Origin: an uncultured Eubacterium sp.
GTDB taxonomy: Bacteria; Bacillota; Clostridia; Lachnospirales; Lachnospiraceae
Length of the DNA stretch: 46,153 nucleotides
Direction of reading: 5' to 3'
NCBI GenBank assembly: GCA_910580075.1
Contig: CAJTVR010000030.1
Location: 1-46,153 of the forward strand
In this document: positions 8,548 to 16,935 of the stretch, piece after piece
Layout: every line of letters begins with the position of its first letter
Position numbering within the stretch: the first letter of the stretch is position 1
Made by a program: the position numbers and the translations under genes
The notes under the pieces: model-generated
Databases searched by the model: none
Seen by the model: only the letters and a program-made list of their open reading frames with translations
What the model was told of the DNA's origin: nothing

Positions 8548-9573
8548 TTATGCACTGTCCCCCTTCATTAGTTTTGGAACAGCAAATACTTTAATCTTTG
8601 TATTCAGGGAACCATTGATTTCTCCATCCAAAAGACACATAGCCATAATCGCGCGTTCCATATGCGGGATACGTACGCACGTCAGTTTCAAATCCTGCAC
8701 GACATAATCAGGCACCTCATCAATGCCTATCAGTTTCAGTTCTTCCGGAATCATAATCCCAAGCTTGCGGACGGCCGCCAGCAGGCCAATAGACACCTGG
8801 TAATTTTCCATAAGAAAGGCATCCGGTAATTTATGCGTATTCAAATAGTCAGCCGCCCGCCCTGAAATTTCCTCTATGGTATTTCCCAGCATGACCATGT
8901 CGCACTTTTGCGGAAACAATTCTCTTTTTGATAACAGATACTGGTAGGCCTCTCTGCGTTTGTTAAAATTATAAATGTCCTTGCCCGTACCTAAATAACA
9001 AATATCTGATGCGCCCGCTTTGTTTAGAACGCTTAATGCCATTTCCACCGCTCTGGTATTGTCAATGCAGACAGAACTGTAAGAGCCGTCCGGCATCTCA
9101 TAGTCATAGATTACCAGAGGTTTATGTATCTGACGTATGATCTTGTGATCCATCACAGACATTTCTGTCCCATACAAAATGACACCGACCACTATGTCTA
9201 AATTACATTCATTTATAACCGCCTGCAGATCTTCATCTGTCTCATTCAGATAAGTAAGCCCATATAAATAGCCTCTTTTGCGTGCCTCAATGTTAAAAGT
9301 GCTCAAAACCTCTGACCAGAGATCCAGCTCCGGGTCACAGACTACATGTTTACGGTGATTCATGATTACAACTTTAATAATCCGGAGTGACTGCAGTTGC
9401 TTTTGCACGGTTTCTTCCAGTATGATGCCGTCATTTTTCTCCAACTGCGCAATGCATTGAAGAATTTTCTGCCTTGTCTGCTCATTGACTCCTGGCTTTC
9501 CATTAACTGCCAGAGAAACTGTCGCTTTTGAAATTCCTAAATATCTTGCTACGTCTGCCATTTTTATCTTCAA
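8548..9573 (-). CDS. LacI-family transcriptional regulator
   Basis: A DNA-binding regulator, probably the local repressor of the glycosidase operon, released by an imported sugar. The N-terminal helix-turn-helix is MADVARYLGISKATVSLAVNGK, followed by the hinge and a periplasmic-binding-protein-like effector domain (IVVGVILYG, VIYDYEMPDG, LIGIDEVPDYVV). GTG 9582 and ATG 9561 are possible starts. However, GAGGTG at 9579-9584 stands exactly six bases before TTG 9573, giving the usual LacI N-terminus MKIKMADVARYLG, so a TTG start is preferred (341 residues). It has its own terminator. It lies directly upstream of the glycan operon on the same strand, which is the basis for linking it to that operon. 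Confidence 0.9.
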   Translation of the reverse strand: MKIKMADVARYLGISKATVSLAVNGKPGVNEQTRQKILQCIAQLEKNDGIILEETVQKQLQSLRIIKVVIMNHRKHVVCDPELDLWSEVLSTFNIEARKRGYLYGLTYLNETDEDLQAVINECNLDIVVGVILYGTEMSVMDHKIIRQIHKPLVIYDYEMPDGSYSSVCIDNTRAVEMALSVLNKAGASDICYLGTGKDIYNFNKRREAYQYLLSKRELFPQKCDMVMLGNTIEEISGRAADYLNTHKLPDAFLMENYQVSIGLLAAVRKLGIMIPEELKLIGIDEVPDYVVQDLKLTCVRIPHMERAIMAMCLLDGEINGSLNTKIKVFAVPKLMKGDSA

Positions 9574-9693
9574 ATGAAACACCTCTGTACTCAGTATTGT
9601 GAACTGCCCATTGTCTAAACCAATGTGCTTCCTGTTTCATCGGCCTTGCAGCCTGCGATCTCCGCAGGCATTGATTCGGGCCGCACACTGAGT

Positions 9694-9717
9694 GAAAAAA
9701 TTTTCCTTATTAGGAAT
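9694..9717 (-). terminator. Weak terminator after hemZ
   Basis: On the minus strand TTCCT-AATA-AGGAA is followed by AATTTTTT. The stem is only 5-6 bp, but it lies a few bases after the hemZ stop. A second hairpin without a T-run (GCCTGCG/CGCAGGC, 9651-9669) follows in the gap before the regulator. Confidence 0.4.
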
Positions 9718-9721
9718 CCCG

Positions 9722-11215
9722 TCAGTAATCACCTAAAAGATGCTTTTTCCGCTCAATCATTTCGTCAATTCGTTCTATAAAAGAAGCCACATCCTTTACA
9801 TTCTCACACCGTTTTACACTTCCGTCCGGATACACCCGTTTGGAAATGCTTCCGGCTCCTAATGCTGCAATTGTCTGCACTTCCTCCATAATCAGAATAT
9901 TATATATCCCTGCCCTGCCTTCTTTTGCATATCCTGTATTTTCAAAATTGCCAGCCATATTTTTCTGACGGTAGAGATAATATGGACGCATGCCCATCTG
10001 CGCACAGGCAGACGCTGCAGTGTCCAGATGCTGCTGCGTGTTGATGATCTTAAGGTCCGCGTAATCTTCCTTATACATCTGCAGCCTGGCCGCACGTTTA
10101 AGGGCCAGGGAATGGACGGTGATGCTGTCCGGGTCAAGAGGTCTTATCATCTCCATTGTATGGATTACATCATCAAGCGTTTCCTGAGGCAGGCCCATAA
10201 TCAGATCCATATTAATATTGTCAAATCCAAGGCTTCTTGCCAGATGAAAACTTTCTATTGTCTGTTCTACCGTATGTTTTCTGCCTATCAGATCAAGCGT
10301 TTCCTGTTTCATCGTCTGCGGATTAATGGATATTCTGGAAATTCCATGCGCCCGCAGCATTTCTAATTTTTCTTTATCAATACTGTCTGGCCGGCCGGCT
10401 TCGACCGAAAATTCCAGCACAGAGGAAAGATCAAAATTGCGCTCTATAGCTGTCAGAAGACGGTCAAGCTGACGAGGCAGCAGAGTCGTCGGTGTCCCGC
10501 CGCCAATATAAATACTGTTTAATGTACGGCCGGCAAACTGAGCGGCTGTATATTCGATTTCTTTTAACAGTGTATCCAGATAGAGATCTATGCGGTTCTC
10601 CCATACAGACAGCGGATATGACGTAAAAGAACAGTACAGACATGTGCTTGGACAAAACGGAATACCGATATACAGGCTGTATCCGTTTTCATAATCCAGC
10701 CGGTTTAAAAGGCGTAATTCACGGTTCGCAATCTGTATGCTTAAATCTATCTTTTCTTTTGACGTGCCGTACGTTTTTTCCATATATGCCGCAACGGCAG
10801 ATTCATCTTTTCCCTGGCGAAGCATAGTCAGCGGAATTTTTACCGGACGCACGCCGGTCAGCGTTCCCCATGGAAGAGTCTTTTTCGTATATGCAGACAG
10901 CAGCTGATACAAATTCTGTTTCAGCAGATTTTTCGTACCCCTTCGGTCAGTATCGTCTACACTAAAAACCAGACTCTGTACCTTTTCACAATTTTTTGCT
11001 CCTGCCGCGGATACCGGCTCTGCATCACGGCCGTCTTCTGACATGGCAAGCCCGATTCTGCCTGGATAATAATCCACATAAATCCAGAGGCTGACAGGCT
11101 CTGTTATTTTCAAAGATGCTGTACACACAGAAACATTCTCTGATGAAAAAAACGCTTTCACCAGAGAATGGATATCATATTCAAAATCTTCTTTATTTAA
11201 CTGTACTAAAATCAT
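9722..11215 (-). CDS. hemZ: Oxygen-independent coproporphyrinogen III dehydrogenase-like protein HemZ
   Basis: A 497-residue radical SAM protein of the HemZ family, expected to decarboxylate coproporphyrinogen III in anaerobic tetrapyrrole synthesis. The [4Fe-4S] motif CPSTCLYCSF gives Cys188, Cys192 and Cys195. IGGGTPTTL and FSVEAGRPDSI are further radical-SAM/HemN core motifs. The C-terminal HemN-like part includes YYLYRQKNMAGNFENTGYA. The N-terminal ~150 residues are the extension that separates HemZ from HemN. The start has GAGG six bases upstream. The gene lies 15 bases after the MBL hydrolase, in the rel - MBL - hemZ order seen in many Clostridia. The exact substrate of HemZ proteins is less certain than for HemN. 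Confidence 0.93.
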   Translation of the reverse strand: MILVQLNKEDFEYDIHSLVKAFFSSENVSVCTASLKITEPVSLWIYVDYYPGRIGLAMSEDGRDAEPVSAAGAKNCEKVQSLVFSVDDTDRRGTKNLLKQNLYQLLSAYTKKTLPWGTLTGVRPVKIPLTMLRQGKDESAVAAYMEKTYGTSKEKIDLSIQIANRELRLLNRLDYENGYSLYIGIPFCPSTCLYCSFTSYPLSVWENRIDLYLDTLLKEIEYTAAQFAGRTLNSIYIGGGTPTTLLPRQLDRLLTAIERNFDLSSVLEFSVEAGRPDSIDKEKLEMLRAHGISRISINPQTMKQETLDLIGRKHTVEQTIESFHLARSLGFDNINMDLIMGLPQETLDDVIHTMEMIRPLDPDSITVHSLALKRAARLQMYKEDYADLKIINTQQHLDTAASACAQMGMRPYYLYRQKNMAGNFENTGYAKEGRAGIYNILIMEEVQTIAALGAGSISKRVYPDGSVKRCENVKDVASFIERIDEMIERKKHLLGDY

Positions 11216-11230
11216 ATTTTTCCTCTGTTT

Positions 11231-11857
11231 TTACACAAACGGATTATACTGTTTTTCATTTCCAATCGTCGTCCATTCTCCATGGCCCGGCAGTACTTTT
11301 GTATCATCCGGCAGCTGAAACAGCACTTCTTTAATGCCGCGCACAAGCTGTGACATGCTTCCTTTTGGAAAATCCGTCCTGCCTACTGATTCGTTAAACA
11401 GCGTATCGCCGCTAAATAAAATACCGTCGCTTTTTACATAAAAACAGACTCCGCCCGGCGTATGGCCCGGTGTATGGTATACATCAATTTCAAATCCCGC
11501 GGCTGACAGATGATCCGTCTTTCCATGAAAATATTTATCTGCAGTAAAGACCAGTTCCCTTCCAATCATGCCGCAGCAGTTGTATGCCGGATTTTCCATT
11601 ACTGCTTTCTCGTCTTCGTGCACATAAACGGAAATCCCGTACTGTTCAGCCAGATTCCCTGCTGCCATACAGTGGTCAAAATGACCGTGTGTCAGCAGAA
11701 CTGCTGCCGGCTGCAGCTGGTTTTTGCTGATATAGGCGCTTAATTTCCCTGCCTCATCGCCCGGATCAATAATCAGTGTCTCTTTCGTGTTACTGTTCAC
11801 TGCTAAAAAACAGTTTGTCCCAACCATTCCTACCTGAAATTCTTTTACTGTCATCAT
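11231..11857 (-). CDS. MBL-fold metallo-hydrolase (glyoxalase II-like)
   Basis: A ~208-residue metallo-beta-lactamase-fold hydrolase. The metal site is LLTHGHFDHCMAAG (HxHxDH). Further conserved elements are IIDPGDEA near the N-terminus, YHTPGHTPGGVCF, LFSGDTLFNESVGRTD and LPGHGEWTTIG. These belong to the small glyoxalase-II-like group (YcbL type), which hydrolyse thioesters. The frame opens with TTG at 11887, but ATG 11857 (MMTVKEF) has AGGG nine bases upstream and matches the usual start. It is co-oriented between rel and hemZ. The physiological substrate is unknown. Confidence 0.9.
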   Translation of the reverse strand: MMTVKEFQVGMVGTNCFLAVNSNTKETLIIDPGDEAGKLSAYISKNQLQPAAVLLTHGHFDHCMAAGNLAEQYGISVYVHEDEKAVMENPAYNCCGMIGRELVFTADKYFHGKTDHLSAAGFEIDVYHTPGHTPGGVCFYVKSDGILFSGDTLFNESVGRTDFPKGSMSQLVRGIKEVLFQLPDDTKVLPGHGEWTTIGNEKQYNPFV

Positions 11858-11958
11858 TGTTCTTATCCCTGCCTGAATTTTTTTCAATATGATACCGCTG
11901 CCCGATTCTCTCCTGAATCTGCTGCTTCCCTTTGCGCTGGAAGATTTGCATGCCTCCG

Positions 11959-14283
11959 TCAGCCTGACGTCCTCTCGATATCCAGCACGCTTTCTACCTG
12001 GCGGATTTTTGTAATAATCTGGTTCATTTCATCCTTTCCCCTCGTCCCAAACGATATGGAAATCGTCGCCACTCCCTGTTTGCTTGTTTTGGAATGAATG
12101 GAATTGATATCAATTTCCCGTTCTGTAAAAATCCGGGTGATGTCAACCAAAAGCCCGGTACGGTTATTACCATATATCTTAAGTTCACCCAGATACAGCC
12201 CGTGTTCCCCGTCCCCGGAGCCTTCCTGCCATTCGGCTTCAATCATTCTTGTTTTTTCAATATCCGACAGATTCATCATGTTAATACAGTCTGTCCTGTG
12301 AATGGTGACACCTCGTCCTCTTGTAATGTAGCCGCAGATTTCATCGCCTGGCACAGGGCTGCAGCATTTCGCAAAATGAGCTGCCACATCACATAATCCG
12401 TTGACAATAATTCCGCTTTTAGAACCTGCCTGCAGATTTTTCGTGCCTCCTTCTGCGTTCTGCGCAAGCACCTGGTCGTCTGTAACAGGAATCGGATTGT
12501 CTTTGCGGTATTCGTCATACATTTTGTTGACAATGCTTGCTTCCTTAATACCTCCATGTCCTACCGTAGCCAGACAGGAATTCCAGTCATGAAAACCATA
12601 TTTGCGGATGACCTTCATCTGATAATCCGGTTTGTTGATCAGCGAAAAATCAATGCCTTTCGCTTTGCAGCATGCGCTGATCAGTTCTTTGCCATGCTGA
12701 ATATTTTCCTCTTTCAGTTCACTGCGGAACCACTGGTTGATTTTGTTTTTGGCCTGGGTACTTTTGACAATTCCCAGCCAGTCGTGGCTCGGTCCTCTGG
12801 AGTTTTGCGAGGTGATAATCTCTATCCGGTCGCCGTTTTGGATTTTATAGTCGATCGTCACTAATTTTCCATTGACTTTCGCGCCAATCATTTTATTTCC
12901 TACCGCGGAGTGAATACTGTATGCAAAATCCACCGGAGTAGATCCGTTTGGCAGATTTTTCACATCTCCGTTTGGTGTAAAGCAGAATACCGTATCCGAA
13001 AATAAATCCAGATCGCTTTTTAACAGGCTCATAAATTCCCTGTTGTCCGACATATCCTGCTGCCACTCTAAAATCTGACGGAGCCAGCTTAGTTTTTCCT
13101 CTTCCTGGCTGCCGCTGGATTTGATGCCGTTTGCAGATTCTTTATACTTCCAGTGCGCTGCAATACCATATTCTGCAATACGGTGCATTTCCACGGTCCG
13201 TATCTGGATTTCAAAAGGCTGCCCGTCCGACCCCATCAGCGTTGTATGCAGCGACTGGTAGCGGTTTGGCTTTGGCATTGCGATATAATCTTTAAAACGG
13301 CCGGGCACAGGCACATAATTCTCATGAATGACACCTAACGCTGCATAGCAGTCCATGACATTCCTGACAATAATCCGTATGGCAAATAAATCATAAATCT
13401 GATCAAGGGTTTTATTCTGATTCACCATCTTTTTATAGATGCTGAAAAAATGCTTTGCACGGCCGCCGATTTCTGCATGAATCCCGGCTCTTTCGATATG
13501 GCCGCGCACTTCGTCTGTAAGATTTCTGATATAGTCATCCTGTGCTGTCTTGCGCTGTGCTACCTGCTGAATCAGATCGTAATATGCATCCGATTCCAGA
13601 TATTTCAGGCATAAATCATCCAGCTCGATTTTAACTTTAGAAATTCCGAGTCTGTGTGCAATCGGAGAATAGATATCCATGGTCTCACGGGCAATTTCCT
13701 TTTGCTTTTCAGGCCTCATATAACGAAGTGTACGCATATTATGCAGTCTGTCAGCCAGTTTAATCAGTATGACACGGATATCTTTCGCCATGGCAAGAAA
13801 CATCTTCCTTAAATTCTCAGCCTGCACCTCCACTTTGTCCGCATCATAGGACAGCTGCCCTAATTTCGTAACACCGTCTACCAGAAGCGCTACTTCTGCT
13901 CCGAATTCATGGGCTATTTCTTCATCTGTCATGACCGTATCTTCCACTACATCATGAAGAAGCCCTGCTACGATTGTCTCTTTATCCAGCTCTAACTCTG
14001 CTAAAATCACAGCTACGCACAGCGGATGAATAATATACGCTTCCCCGGACCTGCGTTTCTGGTCTTTATGTGCAGCCGATGCAATCTGATATGCCTTTTC
14101 TACCTGTGTAATGTCCGTAGACGGATGATATTTACGGATACTGCTGATCAGTTCCCTGTATATCTCCTGAGGTTCTGCAAATTCAGGCATTTTGCGGATA
14201 CTGTTTCTTTTTGCGCCAATCTTTGCTTCTAATTCTTCTATGGTTTCTGGAGTTCCTGTCATTTCAATCGAAATTTCTGCCAT
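11959..14283 (-). CDS. rel: Bifunctional (p)ppGpp synthetase/hydrolase Rel
   Basis: A ~774-residue long RSH enzyme that makes and degrades (p)ppGpp in the stringent response. The HD hydrolase domain contains HPLCVAVILAELELD and GLLHDVVEDT. The synthetase domain contains KPNRYQSLHTTL and FEIQIRT. A TGS domain follows (DTVFCFTPNGDVKNLPNGS), then a zinc-finger-like region (FAKCCSPVPGDEICGYITRGRG) and a C-terminal ACT domain (GLLVDITRIFTEREIDINSI). Both catalytic domains keep their key motifs, so the enzyme should be bifunctional. GTG 14292 is in frame, but ATG 14283 is six bases after AGGTG and is preferred. A consensus promoter at 14339-14367 serves it. Confidence 0.96.
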   Translation of the reverse strand: MAEISIEMTGTPETIEELEAKIGAKRNSIRKMPEFAEPQEIYRELISSIRKYHPSTDITQVEKAYQIASAAHKDQKRRSGEAYIIHPLCVAVILAELELDKETIVAGLLHDVVEDTVMTDEEIAHEFGAEVALLVDGVTKLGQLSYDADKVEVQAENLRKMFLAMAKDIRVILIKLADRLHNMRTLRYMRPEKQKEIARETMDIYSPIAHRLGISKVKIELDDLCLKYLESDAYYDLIQQVAQRKTAQDDYIRNLTDEVRGHIERAGIHAEIGGRAKHFFSIYKKMVNQNKTLDQIYDLFAIRIIVRNVMDCYAALGVIHENYVPVPGRFKDYIAMPKPNRYQSLHTTLMGSDGQPFEIQIRTVEMHRIAEYGIAAHWKYKESANGIKSSGSQEEEKLSWLRQILEWQQDMSDNREFMSLLKSDLDLFSDTVFCFTPNGDVKNLPNGSTPVDFAYSIHSAVGNKMIGAKVNGKLVTIDYKIQNGDRIEIITSQNSRGPSHDWLGIVKSTQAKNKINQWFRSELKEENIQHGKELISACCKAKGIDFSLINKPDYQMKVIRKYGFHDWNSCLATVGHGGIKEASIVNKMYDEYRKDNPIPVTDDQVLAQNAEGGTKNLQAGSKSGIIVNGLCDVAAHFAKCCSPVPGDEICGYITRGRGVTIHRTDCINMMNLSDIEKTRMIEAEWQEGSGDGEHGLYLGELKIYGNNRTGLLVDITRIFTEREIDINSIHSKTSKQGVATISISFGTRGKDEMNQIITKIRQVESVLDIERTSG

Positions 14284-14338
14284 ACATTTCACCTGCTCTC
14301 CTGGCTCTGTTCGTAATCACATATTATAATATTTAAGC

Positions 14339-14367
14339 ATTATACTCAATTTTAATCAAAATTGCAA
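14339..14367 (-). promoter_or_regulatory. SigA-type promoter of rel
   Basis: On the minus strand TTGCAA (14367-14362), a 17-base spacer and a perfect TATAAT (14344-14339) lie about 55 bases upstream of the rel start. Confidence 0.8.
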
Positions 14368-14549
14368 TGACTGTGTGAAATTTCTGTGAAAGTTTGCCTG
14401 ATATTTCGCCAGCCAGATGATAAAATGGATTATGAACAAATATGGATATCTGCCAGATTTTGAGAAAGAAAATTTTATTCAATGCCAGAAAGAACATGTT
14501 ACTTATTGTTTTGTCCCGAAGTCTGGCGCGAGAATAGACAGGGTTTTAT

Positions 14550-14683
14550 GAAATAAAATATGCGAGTGAATAGACTACGCTAAACACTCGCTGTTGTTGG
14601 TGGTTGTTAATTGAAATGATTACTATACTAGATAGATCATATCAAATTACCCTAAGACTGTAGACTATGCTATTTCTTAGAAT
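14550..14683 (-). ncRNA. Candidate small RNA with own promoter and terminator
   Basis: A perfect promoter at 14690-14718 would start a minus-strand transcript near 14683. A hairpin GCGAGTG (14591-14585) / CACTCGC (14568-14562) with a 16-base loop follows, then the T-rich tail ATATTTTATTT, giving an RNA of about 130 nt. No ribosome site with a sensible ORF was found in it. Two near-identical 13-base stretches (TAGCATAGTCTAC and TAGCGTAGTCTAT) occur in the transcript, one near the 5' end and one in the terminator loop. It lies between a DUF3800 gene and rel. I do not recognise an RNA family. Confidence 0.5.
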
Positions 14684-14689
14684 GCTATT

Positions 14690-14718
14690 ATTATACTAGG
14701 ATAGTCAGCAAATGTCAA
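14690..14718 (-). promoter_or_regulatory. Consensus SigA promoter just after the DUF3800 stop codon
   Basis: On the minus strand TTGACA (14718-14713), exactly 17 bases, then TATAAT (14695-14690). It is one of the best promoters in the window, yet no protein gene follows before the terminator at 14562-14591. This is the main reason for calling the RNA above. Confidence 0.8.
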
Positions 14719-14720
14719 GA

Positions 14721-15446
14721 TTATAACAAAATATTTCTCAAACCTAATACATCCTGTTCACTTGTATTATAACAATACAGTTTTTTGCGGTACACTTCTC
14801 CGATATTATAGAAATCTTTTGTTCCATTTATTTTTCGCAATAATGCAGACGGCAGAACATCAGCTATTTGCAATCCGATACAGTTGTCACCTTTAACCAC
14901 AAATCCAACTGAAGACAAATGCTTATCAAAATCCTGTTGTGAAAAATAAACAGAACCATTTTGGATAAAACTGTAATAAATATGCTGTAGTTCAGCATTT
15001 TCATTAAACGATCTTGATTCGATACAGATTGAACCGATTCCGTCTAAATTTTTTAAAAAATGCATATAGCTTTTTAGCAATTCCACAAATGCAATATTGT
15101 AACATTTTACGGTTTTACTTTTATAAAGGCTGCTCATTTTACTTTGATCAAAATAAACGCCAATGGCAGTAAAATCTAATTTTTTAATTGTAACAGCAAA
15201 ATCATTCCAAAAATTCTGTCGTATTGTGCCATCACTAAAGATTTTATATACTCCCTTTTTGTTATTCATTTCACTATAGTGAAATATAACATCTGACGAA
15301 TTAAAATGACGTTTCTTCAAGGAATTAATTTCGCATGTAATTATATCCTCATAGTAATTACGTTTTACGCATATACCGCTCATACAAAAATACGGATTTT
15401 TTGATGTCTTTAATGTTTCATCAATAAACAATATGTACTCTTCCAT
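14721..15446 (-). CDS. DUF3800 domain protein (RNase H-like fold)
   Basis: A ~241-residue protein of the DUF3800 family. Family hallmarks are the N-terminal acidic strand EEYILFIDET, a central acidic residue in ICIESRSFNENAELQ and the C-terminal GLQIADVLPSALLR motif. These acidic positions match an RNase H-like metal site. DUF3800 proteins are often found with mobile or defence genes; their biochemical role is not settled. The frame extends 15 codons upstream, but ATG 15446 has GGAGG four bases before it and matches the family start. The region is AT-rich compared with its neighbours. A TATAAT at 15490-15495 may be its -10. A candidate small RNA begins immediately after its stop codon. Confidence 0.82.
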   Translation of the reverse strand: MEEYILFIDETLKTSKNPYFCMSGICVKRNYYEDIITCEINSLKKRHFNSSDVIFHYSEMNNKKGVYKIFSDGTIRQNFWNDFAVTIKKLDFTAIGVYFDQSKMSSLYKSKTVKCYNIAFVELLKSYMHFLKNLDGIGSICIESRSFNENAELQHIYYSFIQNGSVYFSQQDFDKHLSSVGFVVKGDNCIGLQIADVLPSALLRKINGTKDFYNIGEVYRKKLYCYNTSEQDVLGLRNILL

Positions 15447-15711
15447 TGATCCTCCGATTATTTTATTAGTATAAAATGCCCTCAAAAACATTATACTTTA
15501 TCAATCGACAAAATGCTTTTAACCAATTTTTGCCCAATACAAGGTTTTTTGAAATATTTTTTCAACACCCAGACCCTTAATAAATGTCTGAAACGGTTCT
15601 TCCGCTTACCGGTCACCTAATTCTATTTTCTGGATAAGTTTATTTAATTTTCTAATTGTTGATATGTTGAAATAAAAAGGTTAGCTGCATAATCAGCAGC
15701 ATTTTGACAAT

Positions 15712-15741
15712 AAAAAGAGCGGTGACAAGCCCGCTCTTTTT
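15712..15741 (-). terminator. Bidirectional-looking intrinsic terminator
   Basis: AAAAAGAGCGG and CCGCTCTTTTT form a perfect 11-bp stem with an 8-base loop, and both strands end in a T-run. It lies 13 bases past the stop of the 49-residue ORF at 15755-15904. Bases 15447-15711 upstream of the DUF3800 gene otherwise hold only its probable -10 element. Confidence 0.85.
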
Positions 15742-15754
15742 ATAAATCCTTATG

Positions 15755-15904
15755 CTATTTAATCATTGCTTCAATTTGTTTTTCAAGTTCTTCCAGATTT
15801 CCACCCTTTTCCTTTTCTGCTTTTATCATCAGTAAAAATTTGTAAATCATTTTCTGTTCAGTTTCTTCTCTTGCTATTTCTGCCTGATTCATTTCCCCGC
15901 CCAT
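15755..15904 (-). CDS. 49-residue charged helical protein, function unknown
   Basis: A small ORF beginning MGGEMNQAEIAREE and ending in a Lys/Glu-rich helix (NLEELEKQIEAMIK). ATG 15904 follows AGAGGT at five bases, and a strong terminator stands 13 bases after the stop, which together support a real gene. The whole protein would be almost entirely helical, with no membrane segment and no recognised domain. It stands alone between the TPM-domain gene and the DUF3800 gene. Confidence 0.65.
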   Translation of the reverse strand: MGGEMNQAEIAREETEQKMIYKFLLMIKAEKEKGGNLEELEKQIEAMIK

Positions 15905-16096
15905 GGTTACCTCTCTTTCTCCTGCATGTCAAATATCTTGTCCTATCTGATAATGCAAGTATCAGCATATTGCAATTATTAAGTGATTTCAATTTTATAT
16001 GCATGCCCAATCCCTGCGCTTGCACCATTGCAGTCCGGATTTACGCCGAAAAACGCGTTTAGAATGCCTGTGCCCGCTTCGGCAGATAAATAAATC

Positions 16097-16918
16097 TCAA
16101 AATTTACCTCCACCGCCCCCATGCGTAGCACCTGATGACGATGTGTGTGTACTTGAACCTCCTGACTGGCCTGCATACTGGCTGCCGGTATCTTTCGGCC
16201 GTTCCACACGGCTTATATGCTTATACAGAAACAAATCCTTTTCTTTCGTCAGTTTCATACTGCCTGCTTTTACATAATTTTCTGCTCCCGCCTGGCTGTG
16301 CACTGTCTTGAGCCTGCTTTTCATGTATTCAGCCGCTAGGAATGAAATCAAAAATCCTGCACCCAGTGAAATGAGCAGCGCTCTGAGAACGCCGAACGGC
16401 TCCTTTGGAAGAAAATCTGTATCATAAGGCGTGCCCGTCTGCGCCTGTGTCAGAAAGTCATCGCACAGCCTGGCAAATACTGTAAATGCTTCGGCATATT
16501 CTCCTTCTTTCAGGTCATCCAGAAACTGATCTGACATATATTCCAGGCCCGCATCTGTAACAGCCGTTATGCCTGCGCCCCTTGTTGATATATGCCAGTC
16601 CCTTTCTTCCATGCTTATAAGAAAAAGTATCCCGTCTTTTTCATCCCCAAAACCATAACCATTCTGGTCATAAAAATCATCGGCATACTCCATTGGAGTT
16701 TTGCCTTCCAGTGATTTTACCGTAACCACTACGATGTCTGCCTGCTGCCTGAGGCTGATTTCATCCAGCTGATCCAAAAGCTGTGTTTCCTCATTATCTG
16801 AAAGCAGATCCGCCAGATCTGTAAGCCTTGACACTGTGTTCCCGGCTGCAGATACAGGATATGCTGAAAAAATAAGAACAGCCAGCAGCAGACATATCAT
16901 ATGTAAAACTTTTTTCAT
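16097..16918 (-). CDS. TPM-domain membrane protein (YdjH-like)
   Basis: A 273-residue secreted or membrane-anchored protein. A signal segment (residues ~4-24, ending VSAA) is followed by a TPM domain of the YgcG/TPM_phosphatase family: RLTDLADLLSDNEETQLLDQL, ADIVVVTVKSLEGKTPMEYADDFYD and DGILFLISMEERDWHISTRG. A transmembrane segment (~180-196, LRALLISLGAGFLISFLAAEY) follows, then a cytoplasmic tail ending in Gly-rich HGGGGGKF. It resembles Bacillus subtilis YdjH. It is the last of three genes with an SPFH protein and a zinc-ribbon membrane protein, 17 bases behind the latter. A membrane-stress role is inferred from that operon. Confidence 0.85.
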   Translation of the reverse strand: MKKVLHMICLLLAVLIFSAYPVSAAGNTVSRLTDLADLLSDNEETQLLDQLDEISLRQQADIVVVTVKSLEGKTPMEYADDFYDQNGYGFGDEKDGILFLISMEERDWHISTRGAGITAVTDAGLEYMSDQFLDDLKEGEYAEAFTVFARLCDDFLTQAQTGTPYDTDFLPKEPFGVLRALLISLGAGFLISFLAAEYMKSRLKTVHSQAGAENYVKAGSMKLTKEKDLFLYKHISRVERPKDTGSQYAGQSGGSSTHTSSSGATHGGGGGKF

Positions 16919-16935
16919 ATGCTACATTCTCCCTC

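Noticed and set aside
14417..14551. Plus-strand 44-codon frame (MIKWIMNKYGYLPDF...)
   Set aside because: It reads somewhat like protein, but it has no ribosome site or promoter and no recognised homologue, and it faces the end of the candidate small RNA. At most a decayed fragment.
14550..15446. Type III toxin-antitoxin pair (DUF3800 with repeat RNA)
   Set aside because: Type III antitoxin RNAs are tandem repeats upstream of the toxin with a terminator between. Here the RNA lies downstream and has only two short repeated motifs.
15979..16209. Minus-strand 76-residue frame across the end of the TPM-domain gene
   Set aside because: Half of it overlaps the TPM-domain gene in another frame and there is no ribosome site. 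The later part (GVNPDCNGASAGIG) is suggestive but unsupported.
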